In this document: piece by piece, positions 53,071-64,000 of the stretch
Layout: each line of letters starts with the position of its first letter
Position numbering within the stretch: the first letter of the stretch is position 1
DNA from: Tenrec ecaudatus
Lineage: Eukaryota > Chordata > Mammalia > Afrosoricida > Tenrecidae
Length of the DNA stretch: 64,000 nucleotides
Reading direction: 5' to 3'
Assembly (NCBI RefSeq): GCF_050624435.1
Contig: NC_134542.1
Coordinates: 15,371,997-15,435,996, forward strand
Notes under the pieces: model-generated
The model's input: the letters and a program-made list of their open reading frames with translations, nothing else
The model's database searches: none
Told to the model about the DNA's origin: nothing
Translations under genes and position numbers: made by a program

Positions 53071-53389
53071 TAGATAAAGTGCAATTATTGGTATTTTTTG
53101 AAAGAAGAGTAAAAATGGAAACAATTAGTTCCATGGACTAATGGACCATGAAAACATCAGCTTCACAACCCTGAGACCATAAAAACTAGATGGTGCCCAA
53201 CTACTGGTACCAACTACTCTGAGAAAGGATCCTAGGAGAAGGTCCTGGACAGAGTGGGAGAAAAAAATGCAGAACAAAATTCAAAATGATAAAAGTCCAT
53301 AAGACCATACTTTTTGGACATATACCGGCGGGACCCCTGACAACTACTATGACCCTTCATGCATTGCCGTAATGTTCTCTATTTTACTT

Positions 53390-54165
53390 TTCTGGGCTCT
53401 AATATCCATTGCAATGGCTACACAGAACTCAAAATTCATGATTAAACGGTTTACTAAGGAAGTTTAAAAGTTGTAATGCCAGTGAAAAAAAGCTCAGTAT
53501 AGTTGTTTATCAGGACATGTTATACAGCTCTTTCAACACTGCTAATAAATGTCCAAAGGAACATAACCACTTCTCTGTAAACCCCAACCCACAAGCTCCA
53601 TGGGTCGGTCAGCAAACTCAGTTTCCTGAATTAAGTGTCCAGAGGCACTCCATACTCCTGGTAAGCCTCAGCTCAAAGGTACTCAGTTCGGTTCAGTTCC
53701 ACTCCCATGGATCAGCAAGACCAGCTTCCCCAATTAAGTGCCCAGCAGCACCCCACTCTACAAGCCAACCTCATGTACAAAAGCACGCAGCTGTACTTGT
53801 GCTCCCTATGTTGGAAGTCCACCACTCTGTTCCATGCTCTGATTCCTGGTTCTGCTGCTGCTGCTCTGGTGGCATAGCTGTCACTTGGATTCAGGAGGTT
53901 CACTGCACTGTCCAGAAGAGCAGCACTCTGACTCCTGCTGAGAATGAGAACCCTTCTGCTTCCCAGAGGGTTCATTCTATACAGAGCAAGACGGGATTCT
54001 AGGGAATCCTGTTTGCAATTACTTACAGGTGATCCTATCTAAATCTTCCCCCATCTTCTTACCAGACCCATGCAAAAAAAGGTCCTTAGGTGTGAGTTAG
54101 AGAGTATGGCTAGAAGTGCCACATTACCTAATTCACTATCCCTGCATTCAGTCACCCTACAGTTC
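53390..54165 (+). mobile_element. LTR-like element, left arm of a large inverted pair
   Basis: Contains GCTAATAAATGTCCAAAGGA (an AATAAA in R-like position), CCTGAATTAAGTGTCCAGAG and TGATTCCTGGTTCTGCTGCT. The same landmarks occur in the same order on the minus strand of 55040-54290. The open frame 53517-54002 is probably chance. Confidence 0.55.
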
Positions 54166-54289
54166 TGAAACTGAATTCACCCTCAACCAGCTAAGATCAA
54201 AAGGGTAGCACTTACCTAAGGCCAAAATTCAGAAGGCTAAGGCAGGGAGAAGAATGAAAGCAGGAAATGCAAGAAGTGTGATTAGTGAC

Positions 54290-55040
54290 TGCAGAGCAGT
54301 GAATAATTTTTAATGTGGCTCTTCTACCCAGTCTCTCAAACTCCCACTAAAAAACCTTTTCCCTATGGGTCTAAGAAGATGGGGATGGCATTGATGGTAT
54401 TCAGCTGTGCTTGTTAATAAGCCTGAGATTGCCAACCTGCTGGGTATAAAATGAGTCAACATAGAAGCAGAAGGGAGGGGAATCTCACTACCAGAAAAAA
54501 TAGGCTCGGAGCATGTACTCTGGACCACGAGATCCCTGTACAATGAATCTCCTTGATTCAGAAGATAGCTGTAACACTAGAGGAGTGGCAGAGGAGGAGG
54601 AGCAACAGAACCAGGAACCAGGGCATAAGACAGTCCATAAAGCAAATTAAGCTGAGTGCTTTGGGGCAGGGGATGGCTTGTGGAGGGGCATGCCTCTGGA
54701 TACTGAATTCAGGAAGTTTGGGCTAAGTGCCTATGGCTGAGGCCTAGAGTGGTGTAGTATGGTATGCTCTTTGGGCATTTATTAGCACCCGTGAAAGAAC
54801 TTTGTAACATGTAGTGACTGAACAACTCTATCGTGAACATTTCTACCTGTAACTTACTTCCACAATAAGCCCCATAATCAGGAGCATTGTGTATGAGTTC
54901 TGTGTGGTCAATGCAATAAATTATAAGACCCAGCTGAGAAGTAGAGTGCTGAGCAAGACAGAGCAGTGATGGTACATTTAGGGGATGGATTATAATAGGA
55001 TGTGTTGGAACCAAATGTGCATGCATTGTTGAATGTTAAA
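54290..55040 (-). mobile_element. LTR-like element, right arm of the inverted pair
   Basis: Minus strand reads GCTAATAAATGCCCAAAGAG, CCTGAATTCAGTATCCAGAG, TGGTTCCTGGTTCTGTTGCT and AGAAGAGCCACATTA, parallel to the left arm. Arms are diverged but colinear over about 750 bp, with about 125 bp between them. Confidence 0.55.
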
Positions 55041-55159
55041 TTAATGAGCTTCTCTGTAAACCTTAACCCGATTCATAATTTTAAAAAATCATACATTATA
55101 TCTCACTTTCTCAATCACCTATGAAGCATGTAAGTTATAAGTGTAGAAAAAAAACTCAT

Positions 55160-55460
55160 GGAAAAATTCCATTATAATTCCATTTCCCATCACTTTTTCC
55201 ATTAATTGGGATTAATACATGTATCAAGTCATTCCACAGTTCAATCACATCCAGCAGAACTGTACATTTGCTACCACAATCAGTTTCCAAACTTTCTTTT
55301 CTTATATGGATCCCTTGACATCACCAACCCCCTTCACCCAGCCACCCCCTCAGTGTCCCACTCCCCCCCCCCAAACTCTTATTCCACGTGCTGACTCTAT
55401 AGGTTCATCAATCCTGGTTTTCATACCAAAAAACATGTGCCACAACATGACACAACACTC
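55160..55460 (-). mobile_element. Old L1 3'-end-like fragment with C-runs
   Basis: TCATTCCACAGTTCAATCAC then AACTGTACATTTGCTACCAC parallels 43380-43440; followed by a C-rich stretch at 55363. Confidence 0.4.
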
Positions 55461-56054
55461 CTGAGATACCCCCCCATAGGTACAATCAAAAACCAAAACA
55501 AACTGAACACACACACACAGGGATTTTTTTTTTTAATGTATTAACAGTAGCCTAAAGTCAGAGCTATCTAGTAGAGATAACAGGTTAATATCCTGAGTCA
55601 AAATTCAACACAGCAATGGTTCATCATTAATTTATCTTTCCCTGAAAGGCAACCACGTACTGTAAAAGAAAGACAAACTCAAATTTAAAAAGACAAACTC
55701 TAAAACCAGCTATATCTCAGTTTAAAATCCCTGTTTTTCTTGTTAAGCTACAGTTCTGGGTAAGTTCATTCACTTATTCACCCATCAAGAAGAAGGGGGG
55801 GAAAAAATCTTATTTCTTACATACTGTTCCTCATATGTAAATGAGGACAATGGTAATATTTAACAACATCCAGAATTTTTGCAAATTTTCTACAAATAAA
55901 AAACATTTTAAAAGGGAAAGGAGGGCTGTGTAAATTCTAAAGTTGACAGGAAAAGAATTCAAATACCTATTAAGTTAGGGCAATGAAGGGAATGGTCACC
56001 TTCCTAATTATCTGGAGAATACAAACAAATAATACGTCCATCAGATTAAACAAA

Positions 56055-56245
56055 TATTGCACTGCACGTGTTGGCAAAAGTGTGGAGGCAAGTACTGCCT
56101 GGTGCTGAACAGCCACTCAGGAGAGCAGCTTGGCAGCCTCCAGCACAAGGTGACATCGGAAATGCCCTTTGCCCAGTCAATCCCCATTGAGAAACCCACC
56201 AGGGGACACTGACCTATGTCCACTCAGATATTATACCTGGTTGGT
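56055..56245 (+). pseudogene. Old L1 ORF2 C-terminal fragment
   Basis: TGTTGGCAAAAGTGTGGAGG ... GAGAGCAGCTTGGCAGCCTC ... CTATGTCCACTCAGATATTA follows the order of ancient L1 ORF2 near its C-terminus. Confidence 0.5.
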
Positions 56246-56679
56246 TTGTTTTATACTGATTTGGGAGTACCAAAAAATGCCAGATTCTAGTTTAAAAAAA
56301 AAGGTCCTCAAAAAATCTTTTAAAAAAAAAAGGTCCTCAAAAAAACTGACTACCTGACCTGCGGCCAAATCCTGGGAGTGAGACCACACTACCCCATGAG
56401 TGGAGACTGGTAAGATAAACCACACCAGCCTGGCAAAACCACGAGACATACACAGAAAATAGGCATACAAGACTCTGCCTTTCAAGGCAGGGCACTGGGA
56501 GTTGAGCTCCTACAGGATTTCCTTTGGACCACAGAAACAAGAAAATCAGGGCTTCACTTAATGATTACAGTCGAAGCCCAGAGGCATAAAGGAAAATGGC
56601 CATGTGAACAGCTTCTCATAGGTGGGATGGCAGCACTGAAGCTACCAAGCACCAATCCCTAGAACCTGCATGAGATAAC

Positions 56680-57050
56680 TTTGGGAGAACAAGGATCTTT
56701 GCTGGTGTGATTAAAGTAGGGCTCTGGAGATAGGGAGAGTACAATACATTGCCCAGGTGGGCCCTAAATGCCAAAACACCTGTCCTGATAAAGAGGCAGA
56801 GAGATCTGAAGATGCGGGCCTTGAAGGGGGTGAAGCCAAGGAATGCCAGTAGCCGCCAGAATCCGCAAGACCCAAGGTCCAAATTCTCCCTGGAACCTGA
56901 AAGGGCTCACCCCAGGGCTCGGCCAGCATGTTGGCTTTGGCCCTGGACTACCAGTTGAAGGCAGAAAGCTGGTGGTAATTAGTTACAGCAGTCACCGAAA
57001 GCAATATGCTCTGCCACTGTTAACTATGCCATACTAAGTGGCTTAGACAT
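56680..57050 (+). mobile_element. MaLR-type (MLT1-like) LTR
   Basis: CTTTGCTGGTGTGATTAAAG, GGTGGGCCCTAAATGCCAAA, CAAGGAATGCCAGTAGCCGC and GGTGGTAATTAGTTACAGCA occur in the order typical of MLT1-like LTRs. Confidence 0.55.
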
Positions 57051-57269
57051 TATCCAGGTCTCTGAAGAGGGATCCAAGACTTTATGCAGGGTGACATCTT
57101 CAGATTTCAGTTTCATAATGTCAAACACAGTGTCAACGTTGAGATTTTACTGGATGGGGAAAAAAATGAAACTAGAAACAGGGAGATCATCTAAAAACTA
57201 GAAATCTAGACAAAAGATGACAAAATTCTGCTTTACCAGATATTTGAGAAAACCACTATGATTAAAAAC

Positions 57270-57325
57270 CAAACTTAGGGCCATCTAGTCAATGCTGACT
57301 CATAGCAACCCTTGATGAAAAACGG
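57270..57325 (-). mobile_element. AfroSINE fragment
   Basis: CATCTAGTCAATGCTGACTC then ATAGCAACCCTTGATGA. Confidence 0.5.
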
Positions 57326-57360
57326 ACAAACCCAACGCGCAAGTGTTATTTAGTAAGCAG

Positions 57361-58312
57361 ATGGACATTGGGCCTCCCTAAATGCAAGAACACTCTGTTC
57401 TATTAAACTGGCATTCCATGATGCTCACCTTCCTGACACATCGCTGAAGACAAAGCGGGTGCATAAGCAAATGTGGTGAAGAGAGCTGATGATGCCCGGC
57501 TATCAAAAGATGTAGTGTCTGGGGTCTTAAAGGCTTGAAGGTAAATAAGCGGCCATCTAGCTCACAAGCAACAAAGCCCACATGGAAGAAGTGCACCAGC
57601 CTGTGCGATAACCAGGTATCGAAGGGATCAGGTATCAGGCATCATCAGAACAAAAAATCTATCATTGTGAATGAGGGGGAGTGTGGAGTGGAGACCCAAA
57701 GCCCATCTGTAGGCAATTGGACATCTCCTTACGGAAGGGTCTCGGGGAGGAGAAGAGCCAGTCAGGGTGCAGTGTAACAACGATGAAACATACAACTTTC
57801 CTCTAGATCCTAAATGCTTCCTCCCCACCCCCTTACCCCCACTATCATGATCCCAATTCTACCTTACCAATCTGGCTAGACCAGAGGATGTACACAGTAC
57901 AGATAGGAACTGGAAACACACAGGGAATCCAGGGCGGATGATCCCTTCAGGACCAGTGGTGATACCGGAAGGGTGGAGGGAGGGTGGGGTGGAAAGGGGG
58001 AACCCATTACAAAGATCTACATATAACCTCCTCCCTGGAGGCCAGATAACAGAAAAGTGGATGAAGGGAGATGTCGGACAGTGGAAGATATGACAAAATA
58101 ATAACTTATACATTATCAAGGGTTCATGAGGAAGAGGGGAGCAGGGAGGAGGGGAAAAATAGAGGAGCTGATGCCAGGGGCTTAAGTGGAGAGCTAATGT
58201 TTTGAGAATGAAGATAGCAATGAATGTACAAATGTGCTTTTACACACTGACGTATATCTGGATTGTGATGAGTTATATGAGCCCCTAATAAAATGTTTTT
58301 TTAAAAAAAGAA
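57361..58312 (+). mobile_element. L1-type 3' end, most complete copy
   Basis: Colinear with 4065-4995 from GATGGACATTGGGCCTCCCT to GAGCCCCTAATAAAATG and an A-rich tail; appears less decayed than the other three. Confidence 0.65.
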
Positions 58313-58409
58313 ATATAAAGAATGTAGGAAATGGAGGGCACTTTGAAAATGTAGGTACAATCAAAAGTTATTTTGACACCATCTCCCCCATGCACGCACC
58401 CCCTAAAAA

Positions 58410-58573
58410 AAAAAACCCTGCCATCATATCACAGTGACCCTATGTAGGGTTTCCAAGATGAACTCTTCATGGGAATAAACAACCTCAACTCTCTCCCACA
58501 GAGCAGCTGGCAGATTTGAACCACTGGCCTTGCAATTAGCAACCTAACAGCCCAGAGTCCCTTGGGCTCCTTA
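58410..58573 (-). mobile_element. AfroSINE with A-rich side
   Basis: CATATCACAGTGACCCTATG ... GCAGATTTGAACCACTGGCC ... CCTTGGGCTCCT; A-run on the tail side at 58405. Confidence 0.75.
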
Positions 58574-58959
58574 GAATGCTATATAGAACAATTAAAAGAA
58601 AGAAACCTTTTGGAAACTAATAAATATTTACTGCTAATTAAAATTCCAGGGCAAGTTATAAGAAATGAAGTTGAGAATATTCCCTAGAAAGAAAATAAAA
58701 ACCAAGTAAATGTCAAATAAAAAGAAGTCCAGTTGAAAACCAAGGTGCCAAATTCATCAAAGCTCCAAATTCTACTACAGGAAATTTGAAAAGGCAAAAG
58801 CAAAGAGAATGAAGGGGGGGTGGGGGCAACACTGCTGAAGGGTGATACTCCACAGTTCATGGGCAGGAGCCTCCAAACCAAGGGTAAAGGAATGCAGAAG
58901 CAGAAGCATGGAGCAATGAGACAATAATTCACCTTTCTTTAGATTAACAAAACAAAAAC

Positions 58960-59140
58960 CCTAGCCAATCTTGTCCATTCAAACTGATGGTAATGTCCAC
59001 TCATGGCAACACTATATAGAGTTTCCAAGATTTAACAGAAGCAAATAGCTTCGGTCTTTCTCCCAAGGAGAAGCTGATGGTCTCAAACCGTTCATCTTAC
59101 AGTTAGCAATCTAACACTATCCAATACAAGCACCCAACCT
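58960..59140 (-). mobile_element. AfroSINE
   Basis: TCATGGCAACACTATATAGA and CTCCCAAGGAGAAGCTGATG. Confidence 0.65.
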
Positions 59141-59146
59141 CCAGAG

Positions 59147-59363
59147 CAGGCATCCTCACACTGCGGCCCGTTGAGGACATTTATCTGGCCAGCATGGTGT
59201 TTTCACCCCGTTGGTTTGTTTTTTTTTTAACTTCAAAATAAGATAAACAGAGTGTGCATAGGAATTTGTTCAGTTTAAAAAAAAAAAAAACTATAGTCTG
59301 GCCCTCCAATGGGTCCGAGGGACAGTGAACTGGTCCCCTGTTTAAAAAGTTTCAGGACTCCTG
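59147..59363 (-). mobile_element. hAT MITE (OposCharlie/OC-like)
   Basis: CAGGCATCCTCACACTGCGG at one end and AAGTTTCAGGACTCCTG at the other; inner GAGGGACAGTGAACTGGTCC matches the copy at 6568-6790 in reverse. The flanking 8-mers do not match well. Confidence 0.7.
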
Positions 59364-60627
59364 CACACAGCCTTGTAGGTTGCCTCAGTATGATAGGTAT
59401 TTCAAAAAAAATGTGATGGGGGTAGGGGTTGTTGGGCTCAACATCTTCAAAGAAGGTGATGGTATCATGTTCTCTCAAAGAAAGATACTGTTAAGATCTG
59501 GAGGTATTTAACACAAACCTCCCTAGTAATGAGAACCACAAAAGCAACAGCAACTCAGCAACACTGGACAATAGAAACCTGAATAGTTTTAGGGGAATAA
59601 GGGGAATTTTAGCCTAGAATTCTACTCCTAACTTCCCCATCAACTCAGGATACAGTTTTAAAAATAGTCTGACATGTAAGGACACCAAAAATTTACATTC
59701 CACTTGCACACTCTGCCTACCACCATGTGCATGTATTACTTTGATGTAAATTTTAAATACACTGTGTAAAAGTCAGAATTGATTGAAGTTTAGTCATTTA
59801 TTTTGAAAAACCTGATTCTAAATCTGAAACGGCACATAGGACACACTCAATTGGCTATGTGAGAAAAAAAAAATCCTAAAGTACCAGCACATCTAATCCA
59901 GGAATTGAAAAAAATACGTCACAACCATGTATGATTTACTCAGGAGTACAAAGATGGCTCCCCAGGAGAACTTCAGGACTACTGCAGGCACTATAATAAT
60001 TGTAGACTGCCATGTCTCTAGGAGAGGGTTGATCAGCTCAGAAAAAAACGTACGTTAAAGAAGTAGATCATCATGCCTTTCTTTCAAGGTACCTCTGGGT
60101 AGACTTCAACTACCAACCTCTCAGTTGGCAGCCAAGCACATTCATGTGTGCATCACCAAGGTACTGGGTAATAAATAGAACATTTAAGATAAGGAAAGTT
60201 AAAGAAGCTAGAAGAGCCAGCTTGGTAGAGAAGTGTGAAGAATGCACTAGAAGCAGGAGGAGCAAGCACAGGCAGCCCCTGACACACGCAACCATTCAGG
60301 CACTCTTTCTGGCTTTATCCCATAATTTAAAAAATGATCATTTGTATATATTAACCACCTAGTTATTTGATGCATTTTACCAACAGTAAGGAAGTCTTTG
60401 TAATGACATACTAGTCATTTTAATGTCAGTTTGCTGGTCTTCCATGATTCTGCTGGAACTTTTCTTTGTAAATCCTTAAATTCTCTCAGTTTTACTACCA
60501 TGCTAGGGGGCAGAGTTGTAAAGATTGATTCGCTTACTGTTGTCTCCTGGATATACAGCAGTGAATAACACAAAACTATCCTAGAGGCTTCCTTCTATTT
60601 ATGGGCTAGATGAGACTACTTCCTTGA

Positions 60628-60835
60628 AACAAGCCCTGGTGGTGCCATGCTTAAAGCATGCCACTATAAACATAGAGGCTGACAGTTCAAACCCACCAAC
60701 AAGCTCCATGGGAGAGATGTGGTAGTCTGCTCCTGGAAAGACCGACGCCCTCGGAAACCCTTTGAGAGCAGTTCTACTCTATCCGAAAGGCAACATTATT
60801 AGTCAAAAAATCATCTCAATAGCAATGGGTCTGAG
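60628..60835 (+). mobile_element. AfroSINE, full length
   Basis: AAGCCCTGGTGGTGCCATGC ... GAGGCTGACAGTTCAAACCC ... AGCAGTTCTACTCTATCC. Confidence 0.8.
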
Positions 60836-61599
60836 TTTTTTCTTCCTAAAAAAGAACAGAAAAGGGGGGGGGAAGAAGCCCCCAAAAGATATATCTTTTG
60901 GGCTTATCTTAAAAAGGTAATACAAAGACTATTTCATATAGCCATTTGAGGAGGTTAATTTTTTTTTAAAAAACTACAAGATTGTAATTAACCACCCAAT
61001 GTTAATATGCCAGTCTCCTACCACTGCATAATATAAACACTGTTAGCATATTCAAGTCAGCTCCCAGTTATCTGTGGGTAAATTACCGGTGCATTAAGGG
61101 TAAATCCCTAAGACTGAGTCATGTTGTGGGTGGTACCCTATCCAAATGTCTACCCTGTGATCTTCTAACACATGACACAGTGTAAGACTATTTCTTCCAA
61201 GGTAACTCAAAACGGGCAAGTTGTTATACTACATCCACCATTTTTCAAATGAGTTTCAATTTAATGCCCCAAGCCAGCGAACCCAAGCACTTCAACCCTA
61301 GCCCAACCTCAACTCATCCCTAAATTTGTACCCACCCCCCAACTGATCACCTCCAAGCATGGGCCGAGCTTTTATCTACATTTTTATCTACATCTCTAAA
61401 CTTGTAGGACCACAAACCCTTTGCAGTAAAATTCCTTTGGCCTTCTGAAAATGTAGATTAATTGTTGGGCTGTGGTTATTATATGTTACAACTCAGTAAC
61501 CTTACAGGACAGAGTAGAACTGTAGGCTGTAAACATTATAAATCATTATAAAATAAGAAACTAGAAATTCTTCTACCGTTTCTTTCAGCAGTCGAGTGA

Positions 61600-62045
61600 T
61601 TTGTCCTATGCACACACCCTAGAGCAAAGGACTTCCTTTTTTAATTTATATGTGAAGCAAAAGTTGAAATGGTGAATAAGAACAAAACACTGATATATTA
61701 GAATTATGGTGTTCGTGATGAATATTGACTACATCATAAATCACAACAATAAACAAATCTATGTTGGAAGAAGTTTAGCTAGAATACTTCTTAGATGTAA
61801 GGACAGTAGGACCAGTCTCATATTTTCATCTCATTTTGCCTAAGTTATCAGGAGGAACCAATCCTTGGAGAACAACATCATGCCTGGCAGAGCACAGGCC
61901 CACTTAAAAAGTGGACGACCCTCAGAGAGATGGATTGACACAGTGGCTACAATAATGGATTCAAACATAGGAACAGTTGTGAGGTTGGTGCATGAATAGG
62001 CAGTGTTTCATTCTATTGAACAGTCACTGTGGGTTAGAAGCTGAA
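61600..62045 (+). mobile_element. RTE LINE 3' end
   Basis: AATAAACAAATCTATGTTGG ... AACAACATCATGCCTGGCAG ... GATGGATTGACACAGTGGCT ... GGCAGTGTTTCATTCTATTG in RTE order. Confidence 0.7.
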
Positions 62046-62599
62046 GCTCAGAACTTAACCAGCTTAAGTCACAGACTAGAACAAGGTGGAGACAGATAGG
62101 GAGTCAAGCTCAAGCTCTCTGTCACTCCTGTCTACCACTATAACCCTTTTATTTCTGGAGTACTATGATCTCCCTGTCACCATCCCACCTCACCCCTATC
62201 CAGCCATTTCCTCTCACTTCAAGGTACTGTCAGATAGAACAGGAGTGTTCTTTTTATGCTTTAGAAAGTGACTTACAAACTGAACATTTAGAATTTCCAC
62301 AGAATGCTGTATAGTCTCATCAGGCATCAGCTCGCACGCAGATCTAGTTTAAGTGTAAATGATGAGCGCAAATTCGTGGACTTAGTACACCAATGACATG
62401 GAACTTTACAATGCATGACAAAACTGAGCAGACAGAAAATAATGGTCCTGTGTGAATTAACTTAAGTTTGTTAATTCTGTTTACCTAAAAAATAAGTAGA
62501 GTCTTAAGGTTGATTCATTCAGATTCATTCAGGTTATTTATAGAACTTTTATAACTTGCAGTTGCATCTAAAAAGAAAATCCCACAATTCCCCCACCTA

Positions 62600-62744
62600 C
62601 ACTGCCATAGATCGATTCAGGGATTCTGCTCCAATAGTTTCCTGGACTGAAACCTTTACAGAAATAAATTGCCTCTCTTTCTTCTATAAAAAGGGCTACT
62701 GGGTTGGCAACTATGCACTTTAACCACTGCACCAACAGGGCTCC
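62600..62744 (-). mobile_element. AfroSINE, shortened
   Basis: CATAGATCGATTCAGGGATT at the tail; CTGCACCAACAGGGCTCCT at the head. Confidence 0.7.
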
Positions 62745-63607
62745 TTCCCCCAAACAACAACAGCTATCAAGAGAGCTATAAACAGTGAAAACAGGAATCA
62801 ATCACTGATTTTTATATTGCAGTAAAAAAAAATTAAAGCCTTCCTTATTCTTTTAAATTTAATTAATATAAAACAATTGATATATACATACTATTAATCT
62901 TTTCAAGGCCCAGAATGAGGGCCTCTGCACCCCAGCAAAAGTAAAATTAAGAAATGTTTATGGCTGAAACAAAAACTTTTCACCATTTTTGACAACTTGA
63001 TACTGAAAATTCTACAATTCAGAAACCTCATGGCAAAAGAAGTACAAACTGTTATGTGCCTACCAAAAATAAACAATTAAGAACTATGCCATATAAGACC
63101 ACAATGCTGAACAGTTCAGTCTTACAAAAATGGAGACATTAGGAATCAATTCACTTTACAGAATTAATAACTCTACATTTACTTTGATGACAAAATCCCC
63201 TTATGTGTTAAAATATAATTTACAGATGTGTTACATGAATTTTCTGAGATACTTCTACTAATTAATTCCCTTCAATGTCTCTGTTCAGAACCACTTATGA
63301 ACTGGTCCAGGTATCCCGTCAGGTCTACAAACTTAATAAAGAAAATGGTGCAAAAACTCTCAAACACTTAAGTTCATGCAGCCAAATTTGAATGTGTTGT
63401 TTAAAAAAGTAAATGAACAGCAAACAGAGAAAGCAGACACTAAGATATTTATGGCAAAACATACACCTCTACAGAATTATGGAACATTGTCCTGTCTACT
63501 GCAGACTATCTAGAGCCAAAGAGGATGGATAAATCCTTGCAACTATGGCCTGAGGGAATTTTTAAACTTTAAACCAAAAATATCCCATGAAATATTCTTA
63601 AAAGCAA

Positions 63608-63700
63608 ACAATGCTCGCTGTCACCGAGTTGATTCAGATTCATAGCAACCCTTAAGGGCAAGATAGAACTGCCCCTTGTGGGTTTCCAAGACTGTGGGTC
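63608..63700 (-). mobile_element. AfroSINE tail fragment
   Basis: CTGTCACCGAGTTGATTCAG then GATAGAACTGCCCCTTGTGG. Confidence 0.65.
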
Positions 63701-64000
63701 CACCTTTCACCTTCCCCTCAAAGCTAGAGAGCCGCACTCCAAAGGTTATTTCCAAGCCTCTTCATCTCTACCACAATCACAACCACCACCACCCCACCCC
63801 CCAAACCTTCCATCTGCTTCCATGTGCCCCCAGAGAGCTGTCCTCAGCTCTCCTGGCCCCTCTGCTCTCACCATTTTCCAAACATGCAAAGTATTTGAAG
63901 AAATTCCTTTTCCTTTATTCCTCCTTCCATATCCTTACTGAGAACCAATGATTCTACCTTTCTACCATTCAATCCTTCCTGCTACCCATTCTCACTGTAC

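Larger units (their letters stand above)
43125..64000 (-). other. Sequence upstream of ACSL3 coding exon 1, presumably 5' UTR intron(s)
   Basis: A good splice acceptor at 43125 shows that the leader continues in at least one more upstream exon. I could not pick out a non-coding exon, a CpG-rich promoter or any other gene in these 20.9 kb. They are filled with RTE, L1, ERV, mariner and SINE relics listed separately. The longest stretches with nothing recognised are about 45.63-46.13, 47.31-47.94, 48.46-49.43, 50.99-51.69 (poly-C/A near 51.52), 55.46-56.05, 59.37-60.63, 60.84-61.60, 62.05-62.60, 62.75-63.60 and 63.71-64.00 kb. Confidence 0.75.

Noticed and set aside
53517..54002. 161-residue protein gene
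   Set aside because: It lies in the left arm of the inverted LTR-like pair. The right arm carries related residues (SSFTGANKCPK) only briefly, and there is no known domain.

Overview
This is mammalian nuclear DNA from one locus. The only protein-coding gene I can support is ACSL3 (long-chain acyl-CoA synthetase 3), on the minus strand. All 14 coding exons can be read, from an ATG at 43085 to a stop at 13856. Every junction is GT-AG, and the joined coding sequence is 2163 nt, giving a 720-residue protein with the ATP/AMP-binding motifs intact.

The repeats point to an afrotherian, most likely a tenrec such as Echinops telfairi. More than 25 tRNA-derived AfroSINE-type elements are present, together with an RTE LINE whose 3' tail resembles that of the SINE, and an L1 family with a distinctive 3' region. 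There are also four copies of the SPIN hAT MITE, three of them with perfect 8-bp target duplications. The SPIN plus AfroSINE combination is the basis for the tenrec call. It is an inference from remembered families, not a database match.

Layout: 1-13.2 kb is the 3' flank of ACSL3. It is mostly repeats: a decayed L1 ORF2 and 3' region, a TA-flanked MITE split by another L1, and an ERVL provirus relic inserted into an RTE LINE. An unrecognised GC-rich stretch at 9.5-11 kb follows. 13.2-13.86 kb is the putative ACSL3 3' UTR. 13.86-43.12 kb holds the coding exons and introns, with SINEs, SPIN copies, a 15-bp minisatellite and RTE fragments in the introns. 43.12-64 kb lies upstream of the start codon and is presumably 5' UTR intron; it contains RTE fragments, a mariner relic, ERVL solo LTRs, two inverted LTR-like arms, an L1 3' end and many SINEs. 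No CpG island or promoter is visible, so the ACSL3 promoter is probably beyond 64 kb.

The most interesting features are the TA-flanked MITE family, whose long copy contains two perfect hairpins; the large inverted LTR-like pair at 53.4-55.0 kb; the homogeneous 15-bp minisatellite in intron 7; and the nested, datable transposon insertions. I see no new protein system, CRISPR array or operon.
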